Of a stretch of 64,000 nucleotides of DNA, positions 1-7,338 are shown piece after piece. The stretch's first letter is position 1. Every line of letters begins with the position of its first letter. The stretch covers positions 62,001 through 126,000 of the forward strand of contig JAEZFW010000055.1 of NCBI GenBank assembly GCA_023417315.1, written 5' to 3'. The position numbers were made by a program, and so were the translations under genes. This stretch comes from Pseudomonadota bacterium. GTDB lineage: Bacteria; Pseudomonadota; Gammaproteobacteria; Steroidobacterales; Steroidobacteraceae. A model generated the notes under the pieces. It made no database searches. It was given only the letters and a program-made list of their open reading frames with translations, and was not told the origin of the DNA.

Positions 1-344
1 TGTCTGTTGCTGATGAATCCCGCGCCCGCTACCACAGCGCATCGCTCGTCGAAGATCTCGAGCCGCTTGATGACAAAGCGGAACGACTCATAGCTCGGTT
101 TGTGCTCGCGGACGTAATCGAGCTCCTCGGCCTTGGACGACCACACGCCGTCAGCGTCAATCATCTGAAACTCGCTTGCGAGTATTCGATCAAGGAGCTG
201 CGGATCCTGCTCGCGATAGGCCTGAGGCCACTCGACTTCCTTGATGCGGCGCAACTCCTTTTCATCATCAAGCGATGGGCTCGTGTGTGCGCTGCAGACA
301 ACCAATGCAGTGGTGAACAACAGCGTCAAGCGAGCCACGAGCAT
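1..344 (-). CDS. Secreted NTF2-like (SnoaL/DUF4440-type) protein, 3' end outside window
   Basis: Reading the minus strand from the ATG at 344 gives an open frame that runs off the left edge, about 114 codons seen. A good ribosome site (TTGGAGG) lies about 10 bases upstream. Residues 1-19 form a short Sec-type signal. The next part, containing the motifs DPQLLDRILA, FQMIDADGVW and YESFRFVIKRLEIF, has the helix-then-beta pattern of small NTF2-like DUF4440/SnoaL domains, which often act as periplasmic binding or ketosteroid-isomerase-like proteins. The family call is pattern recognition; the C-terminal half, which would hold the rest of the cone-shaped fold, is missing. No substrate can be inferred. 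Confidence 0.6.
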   Translation of the reverse strand, partial: MLVARLTLLFTTALVVCSAHTSPSLDDEKELRRIKEVEWPQAYREQDPQLLDRILASEFQMIDADGVWSSKAEELDYVREHKPSYESFRFVIKRLEIFDERCAVVAGAGFISNR

Positions 345-460
345 GGCGAGAATCCTCCAACTGGAGACATCGCCTAACTCTATCGGAGCAGTTCACTCTC
401 GATGGGGCGTGTGCGGCGAAACGGTCTCGAGATGCGGCCGGCCGCTGGCCGATCTTGCGC

Positions 461-1654
461 TCATCGATATCGGGTGAAGTACACGATCGCTGTCGCCACG
501 ATCAATGCCGCACTGCCGACTCCGAATACGCTCGAGAGCCCGAAATGAGCATTGATCATGCCGCCGCTCAACGGGCCGAGGAATGCGCCGAGGAAGGTTG
601 CGCTGCCGGTCAACCCGAACGCGCGCCCGCGATGCTCTGGGGCGACGCTGCGAGCGACGAGGGAATTCGCAAGCGGGATCACACCGGCGAGAAAAATGCC
701 GGCGACAAATCGTTCGGCCACAAACGATAGATAAGTCGTCGCGAAGCCTTGCACGAGGGTGAAGAGTGCGGCGAAGCTGAGCACGATGGTCAGCAAGCGC
801 TGCTGGCCGATGCGATCGCCGGCTCGGCCAACATGAGGCGCTGCGATGAGGCCGCTCACTCCGATGACGGAGAACGCGATGCCCGCGAGCGTCGCAAGGT
901 TGTCAACGGGTCCGACGAGACTGTGCACATACAAGGATACGATCGGCTGAGCACTCGTGATCGCGAGCTGTGCGAGCAAGAGGACGAAAATCGCAGTGCG
1001 CAGGTCAGGATAACGGGACAGGACTTCACCGGTGCGAGGAGAGTCCTTTGCAGCGTCGGATCGCGAAGGCATCTGCTTCGGCAAACGCAGAACGACGAGT
1101 GCGACCAGGAGCGATGCGCATCCGCCGGCTACGAACGGTGCTCGGTAGCTATCGAGCGCATCGGCAATGGATCCTCCGATCAGCGGTCCAAGCAGCATTC
1201 CCGCGAGCTGTGCCGTCGATAACCATCCGAGCGCCCAGCCGATTCGAGCGGGCGGACACACGCCGGTCACCAAGGCCAGCACGGCAACGATGTGGCCGCC
1301 GAAGAATCCCATCACGAAGCGCAGCGCGAGCAGCTGCCATGCAGCGGTCGCGATGCTCATGAGCAACGTGCAGATGGCTGCAGACGCACACGCGCCGAGG
1401 ATGACGCTGCGCCGATCGACTCTATCCACTAAGTGTCCCCAGACGGGGGCCATGATGCCGGCGGTCAGCGGCGTGACGCCGAGCACCAGCCCGGACCAGA
1501 TGCTGATCGCATCGATCTCGACGACGCCGATCTCAGGCAGTAGTAACGGGATCACCGGGGGGACGATCGAGAACGCGGCAGCGATAATGAATTGCACGCT
1601 CACCATTGCGGCGAGTGTGCGGTGCCAGGACGCATCAGAATCCGAAGCGTTCAC
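461..1654 (-). CDS. MFS transporter, multidrug-efflux type
   Basis: A 397-residue inner-membrane protein with about 12 hydrophobic segments and a polar central loop at about residues 195-215, the usual length and layout for a major facilitator superfamily exporter. The TM2-TM3 loop carries the MFS signature (GHLVDRVDRRSV) and an equivalent in the second half (GRAGDRIGQQRLL). The profile resembles drug/H+ antiporters of the TetA/MdtG kind. The start is a GTG with no strong ribosome site; an internal ATG at 1606 has no better one. It is transcribed away from the methyltransferase gene at 1837, so the 182-base gap between them should hold both promoters. The substrate is unknown. Confidence 0.82.
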   Translation of the reverse strand: MNASDSDASWHRTLAAMVSVQFIIAAAFSIVPPVIPLLLPEIGVVEIDAISIWSGLVLGVTPLTAGIMAPVWGHLVDRVDRRSVILGACASAAICTLLMSIATAAWQLLALRFVMGFFGGHIVAVLALVTGVCPPARIGWALGWLSTAQLAGMLLGPLIGGSIADALDSYRAPFVAGGCASLLVALVVLRLPKQMPSRSDAAKDSPRTGEVLSRYPDLRTAIFVLLLAQLAITSAQPIVSLYVHSLVGPVDNLATLAGIAFSVIGVSGLIAAPHVGRAGDRIGQQRLLTIVLSFAALFTLVQGFATTYLSFVAERFVAGIFLAGVIPLANSLVARSVAPEHRGRAFGLTGSATFLGAFLGPLSGGMINAHFGLSSVFGVGSAALIVATAIVYFTRYR

Positions 1655-1836
1655 AGGGGCATCAGATCGATAGCGACAACGATAGTTGCATAGCCAAACA
1701 ATAAGCCACAGCGTGTCGGACGCGCGAGCATCCTGAGGGATGACTGAAAGCTCTTCATTCAGTATTGTACGATGCGGTCAACCCAGATCCACCTCGCCGA
1801 CGATCGCCACGGCGCACTGTACTCGAGAGGACATCC

Positions 1837-2943
1837 ATGAATACGCCTTCGCCACCGCCATTTCGCGCCGACCACGTGGGCAGCCTGCTGCGGCCGAAGT
1901 TCTTGCTCGAAGCGCGCGCGGCTGCCGCGAAGGGCGAGCTGTCCGCAGAGAAGCTGCGGGAGGTAGAAGATCGCGCAATCGAAAACGCGATCCGCCTGCA
2001 GGAAGACGTGGGTCTACAAAGCGTGACCGACGGTGAGTTCCGCCGTACCTATTTCCACATCGATTTCCTCGAGCAGCTCGGCGGCGTCAAGACCGATATC
2101 CCGGTGACGATCAAGAAGCCTGACGGAACGGAAGAGCTTGCTCCGCCGGTGATGCGTGTGGTGGGAAAAGTCCAACACGCGAAGGACATTCAGCTCGCTG
2201 ATTTCGAATTCCTTGCCGCGCACACGAAGCAGACTCCGAAGGTGACGATTCCGTCCCCGACCATGCTGCACTTTCGCGGCGGCCGCGCCGGCATCAGCAA
2301 AGAACACTATCCGGATCTCGAGCCCTTCTATGACGATGTCGCGCAGGCGTATGCGGCGGAGCTGCGCTCCCTTGCGGAGGCGGGGTGTCGGTACGTGCAG
2401 ATGGATGACACGAATCTTGCGTATCTGTGCGATGAGAAGATGCGCGAGGCGGCACGACAGCGCGGTGACGATCCGAACGAGCTGCCGTATCGCTATGCCT
2501 CATTCATCAACCGAGTCGTTGCGCTCAAGCCTGCCGGCATGACGCTCGCGGTGCATCTGTGCCGCGGTAACTTCAAGAGCACGTGGGCGGCGCAGGGCGG
2601 CTATGAGCCGGTGGCCGAGGCATTGCTCTCGATGATGAACGTGGATGCGTACTTTCTCGAGTACGACGATGAGCGCAGCGGCGATTTCCGTCCCTTGCGA
2701 TTCTTACCCAAAGGCAAGACGGTCGTTCTCGGGCTGGTCACGACGAAGCTGGGCGAGCTCGAACGTAAGGACGATCTCAAGCGTCGCATCGACGAAGCCG
2801 CTCGTTACGCACCGCTCGAACAGCTCGCGCTGTCGCCTCAGTGCGGGTTCTCGAGCACCGTTCACGGCAACGACATCGCGGTCGAACAGCAGATCGAAAA
2901 GCTCCGCCTCGTTGTCGAAACTGCGCGCGAGGTGTGGGGATGA
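1837..2943 (+). CDS. Cobalamin-independent methionine synthase C-terminal-like methyltransferase (YxjG/YxjH type)
   Basis: A 368-residue cytoplasmic protein matching the C-terminal catalytic half of MetE as found in stand-alone YxjG/YxjH-like proteins. These proteins move a methyl group to a thiol acceptor such as homocysteine. The zinc site can be seen: His240 and Cys242 (HLC), Glu275 (FLEYDD) and Cys336 (SPQCGF). The N-terminal HVGSLLRP and the SVTDGEFRRT segment are typical substrate-side motifs. I chose the ATG at 1837, preceded by GAGAGG, over an in-frame ATG at 1765 that lacks a ribosome site and would add 24 residues. It lacks the N-terminal half of full MetE, so the methyl donor may differ. 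The next gene is convergent, 7 bases away. Confidence 0.85.
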   Translation: MNTPSPPPFRADHVGSLLRPKFLLEARAAAAKGELSAEKLREVEDRAIENAIRLQEDVGLQSVTDGEFRRTYFHIDFLEQLGGVKTDIPVTIKKPDGTEELAPPVMRVVGKVQHAKDIQLADFEFLAAHTKQTPKVTIPSPTMLHFRGGRAGISKEHYPDLEPFYDDVAQAYAAELRSLAEAGCRYVQMDDTNLAYLCDEKMREAARQRGDDPNELPYRYASFINRVVALKPAGMTLAVHLCRGNFKSTWAAQGGYEPVAEALLSMMNVDAYFLEYDDERSGDFRPLRFLPKGKTVVLGLVTTKLGELERKDDLKRRIDEAARYAPLEQLALSPQCGFSSTVHGNDIAVEQQIEKLRLVVETAREVWG

Positions 2944-2950
2944 GAGCAGG

Positions 2951-3646
2951 TTAGCGCGCTTGCAGTGACACATTAAGACCTGTGATCGGTTGATCGTTCG
3001 CATCGAGGAAGCGCGCGCAAAAGTCCGTCGCGCCGCCCCCGTTCACGACAGCGGCGACGATGACATTGCGACCCTTCTGGAGCGTAAGCCGCTTCGAGAC
3101 GCCATCGTCGATGACGGTCTGACGATCGTCGTACAGCTCGATCACGCGTTCGCCGTTCAACCACCAGTTCGAAGCCGAGTTCGAACCGATTGCAAGGCGC
3201 ACGTCGGTCATTTCCTTGGGCGAATCGACGGTCGCGACTGCCCAGAACACGACATTCGATGTCGGCTTCGAAAGCGCCCATGCGAAGTGATAAAGGTTGA
3301 CGTTATAGAGCTTGGTATCGACTGCATGCCATTTCGGCTGGCCTTCGAGATCGGCGGCAGCGCCTTCTTGCGGTACCTCGAGCATATTCGTGAGTGGCTT
3401 CACCTTCAGTGCGGCTTGCACCGCAGTTTCGGTGAGCGGCCCGCTCGTCGGGATCGGCTCGAGAACCAGCCAGCGACGAATGAAGCCGCGCGCATCGACG
3501 AGCTGCGCCTTGGTTGCGGGGCGTGAGAGCGTCGCTGCTGGAGGTCGCGCGCCAGCGTCTTCTGCGCTCGTGACATGGACGGGCGCGATGAGTCCGAGCG
3601 CGAGCATCGAGAGTGCGCGATCGCGGAATATCTTTTTGATTTTCAT
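2951..3646 (-). CDS. Secreted accessory protein with a jelly-roll/PA14-like C-terminal region
   Basis: A 231-residue protein with an N-terminal signal peptide (basic MKIKK, then a hydrophobic stretch ending near the alanines around residue 28). The C-terminal half (WWLNGERV, YDDRQTV, LQKGRNVIV, ANDQPITGLNV) has the look of the beta-sandwich used by sugar-binding or galactose-binding-like domains in secreted hydrolases. I cannot name a family. The ATG at 3646 shares one base with the TAA of the upstream GH43 gene (TAATG), so the two are probably translationally coupled and work together on an extracellular polysaccharide. An ATG 21 bases upstream lies inside the GH43 gene and is less likely. 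Confidence 0.7.
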   Translation of the reverse strand: MKIKKIFRDRALSMLALGLIAPVHVTSAEDAGARPPAATLSRPATKAQLVDARGFIRRWLVLEPIPTSGPLTETAVQAALKVKPLTNMLEVPQEGAAADLEGQPKWHAVDTKLYNVNLYHFAWALSKPTSNVVFWAVATVDSPKEMTDVRLAIGSNSASNWWLNGERVIELYDDRQTVIDDGVSKRLTLQKGRNVIVAAVVNGGGATDFCARFLDANDQPITGLNVSLQAR

Positions 3647-5178
3647 TACGGCACCTTGATATGCCAACGCTGACGATCGCTCGAAGGATCGAACTTCGCG
3701 AGCGTGGGCATGCTGCTACCGACAGCGGAGAGCGCGAGTTGCTGCTGCGATCCGGGAATCGCCTTGGGCATGATGCGGTACGTGCCGTCAGTCAATTGAT
3801 CGATGCGCCACAATTGCTCGGGCGCACCGCTGAAGTTGCGCACGGCAGTGAGCTCGCCATTTGCGGAGGCCGCGAGCGCGCGCTCCGTTCCCTCGATCGT
3901 GATCTTGAAGTAGGGCGAGCCGGGGTATCCGCCAGCGCCGCTCACCGGCGTGATCGCCCACTTCTGTTGTGCTTGCAGCATCGCGGGCGCAAGGCGCAGA
4001 TCGACATCACCCGTTGGCCAGTTCGCGGCGACGTGCGCGGGCGTTTGGTTTGGAATTGCGGGTAACGGCGGCGGGTCTTCCGGTCGAGGCGGCGGAGGGG
4101 TGCCGCTGCCTGGAGGTGGGCCAGGACGACGCGCTCGGAACCCGCCCACCGGCACGCCCTGCACCGCAAGCTCGAGCACCGTGCCCGTGCGCGCGGATTC
4201 GATGACGTACGTACCCGCGACCATGTTCTCACCTGCGACGGGCCAGCCGTCGCGCCACAGTAGCGGTTCAATATCGAGAACGCTGATGCCGCCGCGATCG
4301 AGGTCGGCTTCCCAGTGAAGCGAGAACTTCTCCACGCCGTCGCCGAGATCGAGCAAACCGAAATGGCCGGGCCCCACTTGGCGGCCGCGCGATCCGAGAA
4401 ACAGCTTGCCGCCGCCTTCGATCATGTCGATGCCCATGTTGTCGAGATAAGGGCCCGTGACTTTTCGCGAACGACCCATTCGGATGTTGTACGTGGAGCT
4501 CGCGCCGCGGCAGCACGAGCCGTGTGTCACGAGCAGGTAGTACCAGCCATCGCGATAGATGAGGATCGCAGCTTCGGAATTGATTGCGACGTTGATGGGA
4601 TCGCGCTTCGGGTAGCGACGCATACCAGTCTTCGGATCGAGCTCGACCAGACGGATGTAACCGAAGTACGAACCGTAGACCAACCAGAGTCGACCGTCGG
4701 TTGGATCGAGGAGCACGCCCGGATCGATCGCGTTAGAGTCTTCGATGCCGTCAGACCATACGACGGGTCCAGCGTCTTCCCATTTGTAATCCGGCGATTG
4801 CGGATCGAGTGTGCGGCCCACGAGCAATCCGATCGCCGACTTCGGCTGTGTGCCCGGAGCGGAGTAGTAGATGAAGTACTTGTCGCCGAGGTGAATGACA
4901 TCCGGCGCCCACGTGTTGTTGCCACCCCGTGCGAGCGTTTCCGGTCCGGGCTTTCCGCCGGGCACTGCGGACATCAACGAGCCTGCTCTTCGCCACGTCC
5001 AACCATCATCCGATACAGAAATCGGTAGGCCGTTGCCTGTGCCGTACGAATAGAAGCGGCCATCGTGCACGATGATCGTCGACGGATCGTGCATGCCGGG
5101 CTGGCCATCGAGCGCCAACGCGCGCGAGCAGAGCGCTAGCACAGCAAGCAAAGCAAAGGTCGTCAGTCGATAGCGCAT
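3646..5178 (-). CDS. Glycoside hydrolase family 43 with C-terminal ricin-type lectin-like domain
   Basis: A 510-residue secreted enzyme: signal peptide (residues 1-22), GH43 five-bladed propeller (about 25-330), a proline-rich linker (about 350-375), then a ricin-B-like module (about 385-510, with EQLWRI and RQRWHI repeats). The three GH43 acidic residues are visible: the base in HDPS (Asp31), the pKa modulator in SNAIDPG (Asp152), and the acid in NSEAAIL (Glu202). NNTWAPDV is another typical GH43 stretch. The closest functional class is arabinan endo-1,5-alpha-L-arabinosidase, by recall of motif layout, but beta-xylosidase or arabinofuranosidase activity cannot be excluded. It is coupled to the accessory gene that follows. 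Confidence 0.88.
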   Translation of the reverse strand: MRYRLTTFALLAVLALCSRALALDGQPGMHDPSTIIVHDGRFYSYGTGNGLPISVSDDGWTWRRAGSLMSAVPGGKPGPETLARGGNNTWAPDVIHLGDKYFIYYSAPGTQPKSAIGLLVGRTLDPQSPDYKWEDAGPVVWSDGIEDSNAIDPGVLLDPTDGRLWLVYGSYFGYIRLVELDPKTGMRRYPKRDPINVAINSEAAILIYRDGWYYLLVTHGSCCRGASSTYNIRMGRSRKVTGPYLDNMGIDMIEGGGKLFLGSRGRQVGPGHFGLLDLGDGVEKFSLHWEADLDRGGISVLDIEPLLWRDGWPVAGENMVAGTYVIESARTGTVLELAVQGVPVGGFRARRPGPPPGSGTPPPPRPEDPPPLPAIPNQTPAHVAANWPTGDVDLRLAPAMLQAQQKWAITPVSGAGGYPGSPYFKITIEGTERALAASANGELTAVRNFSGAPEQLWRIDQLTDGTYRIMPKAIPGSQQQLALSAVGSSMPTLAKFDPSSDRQRWHIKVP

Positions 5179-5513
5179 GAACGTACAACCTGTCTTCTCG
5201 AGCGTGGCTGAAGAGCGGAAACCATAGCACGCTGCAGCAGTGTTTCGAGCGCAGCAAACACGTAGCCCGGACTGGGGCGCGCAAAGTTTTATCTACCCTG
5301 TTCGCCTGTCGATCCACGATCTGATATCGGTTGATATGCCAAACCAATCAGAGTCGCTGGTGTACTAGCGTTGCGCCGGAGACTTTTGTCTGAGTAAATA
5401 GAAGTCAGCAACCTTGACGAAAATATGTGCAAGCCCGATGAGCGGATCACGATAATCCTGCGTTTCGGTCTGGCGATTCACGTTCTAAGACGAACCGACG
5501 AAGGGGGATCTTC
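5179..5513. promoter_or_regulatory. Divergent intergenic region between GH43 and carboxylesterase genes
   Basis: A 335-base non-coding gap that must carry the promoters of two diverging genes. On the plus strand a GATAAT hexamer at 5451-5456 is a plausible -10 box, but no good -35 lies 16-18 bases before it. TGATATCGGTTGATATGCC at about 5321-5339 contains a short direct repeat and could be an operator. The ribosome site for the carboxylesterase (GAAGGGGG) is at the right end. I see no convincing gene here. Confidence 0.4.
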
Positions 5514-7214
5514 ATGGTCGATTCTATGAAACGTACGGGGCTCACTCGCCGTGAGGCGCTGATTTTGTCCTCCACTGCAGGGCTAGGCGTTGCGACGGCG
5601 AGTTATGCGGCCGCGTCCGACGACGCAAAGAAGTCGGCTGCTCCCCAAGGATCGGGCGCGATCTCAACGCCGCGATCCGCAATCGCGAAGACCCAGTACG
5701 GCAAAGTGCGCGGCTACCTCGATGACGGTGTGCTCATCTTCAAGGGCGTGCCGTATGGACAAACGACTGCTGCCGAGAATCGATGGCTCCCTGCAAAAGC
5801 GCCTACACCGTGGAAGGATGAGCGCCCGACGTTGGTCTACGGCGCAAATTGCCCACAGAACTTGCACCCGTGGACAGCGACCGAGCAAACGTTCATCCAG
5901 GATTGGGTGGACGGCTGGCTGAGCGAGGACATGCTCAAGCTCAACATCTGGACGCCGAGCTTGAGCGGCAAGCGTCCCGTGATGGTCTATCTGCACGGTG
6001 GTGGATTCAGCTTCGGATCTTCGTATGAACTGTCCGCGCATGACGGTGCGCAGATGGCGAGACATCACGATGTCGTGCAGGTCTCCGTCAATCATCGGCT
6101 GAATATTCTGGGCTTCTTCGATGTTGCAGAGATCGGCGGTTCCGCGTACGAGGATTCAGCAAACGTCGGTATGACGGATCTCGTGGCCGCACTTCGCTGG
6201 GTTCACGACAACATCCAGAACTTTGGCGGGGATCCCGATCGCGTCATGATCTATGGACAGTCGGGTGGCGGCTCGAAGGTGACGACGTTGTTGGGCATGC
6301 CGTCAGCGGCGGGTTTGTTTCATCGTGCGGCTGCGCAATCGGGTGGCGGTGGAAACATTCCCAGCAGAGAGCAGCAGCGTGAGCTTGCGCGATTGGTGAT
6401 GAAGGATCTCGGGCTGGCTCCAAACGACATTCAATCGTTGCAGAAGATGGAGTGGTCCAAGCTGTTCGAGGCGGGCAATGCGGCGGCAGCGAAGATCAAT
6501 CCGCCCGGCCCACGAATGGCGGGGCCAGGGGCGCCGGGCACGCCACGGGTGGGGTGGTCGCCCTGCGTCGATGGAAAGATCATCAACATGCGATCGTTCT
6601 TCGATGCCGCGCCCGAAGTCTCGAAGCATGTACCGATGCTCATCGGATCGGTGACGGAAGAAGGCAATCGCATGTCGGAGCGGCCGACAGAAGATGAGTG
6701 GCGTGCCAATCTCTCCAAGGCGTATGGCGACGAGAAGGCGGTTGCCATAATCGCTGCGCTCAAGAGGACCTACCCGCAGAAGCAGATTCCAACGCTCTCT
6801 TATATATGTAGCGGCACGCCGGGACTCAATGGCTTGGCCATTCGCAACAATGTCGTGAAGATGGCGCGACTGAAACATGAGCTCAATGCGGCACCGGCGT
6901 TCGCGTATTACTTCACTTGGCAGACACCGATCTTGGATGGGATCCCTGGGGCTTGGCACACCGCCGAGCTGCAGTTCTGCTTCGACAACACGAAGCGTTG
7001 CGCACAAGGCACCGGCAATACGCCCGAAGCGCAGGCACTGGCCAGGAAGATGGCGTCGTCCTGGGCAACTTTCGCCGCGACAGGCAATCCCAGTTTGCCT
7101 GGTCTCAAGTGGGAGCCGACCGATCCGCAATCGAATCGCACCATGATTTGGGACGATCACTGCCGGATGGTCGATGATCCTGACGGCGAAGCTCGCAAGC
7201 TCATCCTGACTTAG
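5514..7214 (+). CDS. Type B carboxylesterase with Tat-type signal
   Basis: A 566-residue exported esterase of the alpha/beta-hydrolase carboxylesterase/cholinesterase family. The N-terminus (LTRREALIL followed by a hydrophobic stretch and AxA site) is a twin-arginine-like signal. The catalytic set is visible: nucleophile Ser250 in GQSGGG, acid glutamate in the GSVTEEGN segment, and His482 in GAWHTAEL. The oxyanion motif YLHGGGF is at about residues 159-165. The start at 5514 is preceded by GAAGGGGG; a second ATG at 5523 also lies close to it. It likely removes ester groups from plant-polymer or aromatic substrates, but the substrate is not shown by sequence. A hairpin follows the gene at 7257-7289. 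Confidence 0.88.
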   Translation: MVDSMKRTGLTRREALILSSTAGLGVATASYAAASDDAKKSAAPQGSGAISTPRSAIAKTQYGKVRGYLDDGVLIFKGVPYGQTTAAENRWLPAKAPTPWKDERPTLVYGANCPQNLHPWTATEQTFIQDWVDGWLSEDMLKLNIWTPSLSGKRPVMVYLHGGGFSFGSSYELSAHDGAQMARHHDVVQVSVNHRLNILGFFDVAEIGGSAYEDSANVGMTDLVAALRWVHDNIQNFGGDPDRVMIYGQSGGGSKVTTLLGMPSAAGLFHRAAAQSGGGGNIPSREQQRELARLVMKDLGLAPNDIQSLQKMEWSKLFEAGNAAAAKINPPGPRMAGPGAPGTPRVGWSPCVDGKIINMRSFFDAAPEVSKHVPMLIGSVTEEGNRMSERPTEDEWRANLSKAYGDEKAVAIIAALKRTYPQKQIPTLSYICSGTPGLNGLAIRNNVVKMARLKHELNAAPAFAYYFTWQTPILDGIPGAWHTAELQFCFDNTKRCAQGTGNTPEAQALARKMASSWATFAATGNPSLPGLKWEPTDPQSNRTMIWDDHCRMVDDPDGEARKLILT

Positions 7215-7256
7215 CGCTTGTCGCTACCAACTGGATAGCGATTAGCCATCGAAGAA

Positions 7257-7289
7257 ACAAGGGAAGGCAGCTGTCGGGGCCTCCCTTGT
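7257..7289 (+). terminator. Hairpin after the carboxylesterase gene
   Basis: ACAAGGGAAGGC (7257-7268) pairs with GCCTCCCTTGT (7279-7289), giving an 11-bp stem with one bulged A and a 10-nt loop. It lacks a clear T-tract. A GTG at 7288 that could open the next frame falls inside this hairpin, which favours the later ATG at 7339 as the start of the next gene. Confidence 0.5.
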
Positions 7290-7338
7290 GTCACATTCAC
7301 ACATCAGTGCCTTGTTGCAGTGTCCGGTCATCGATTGC

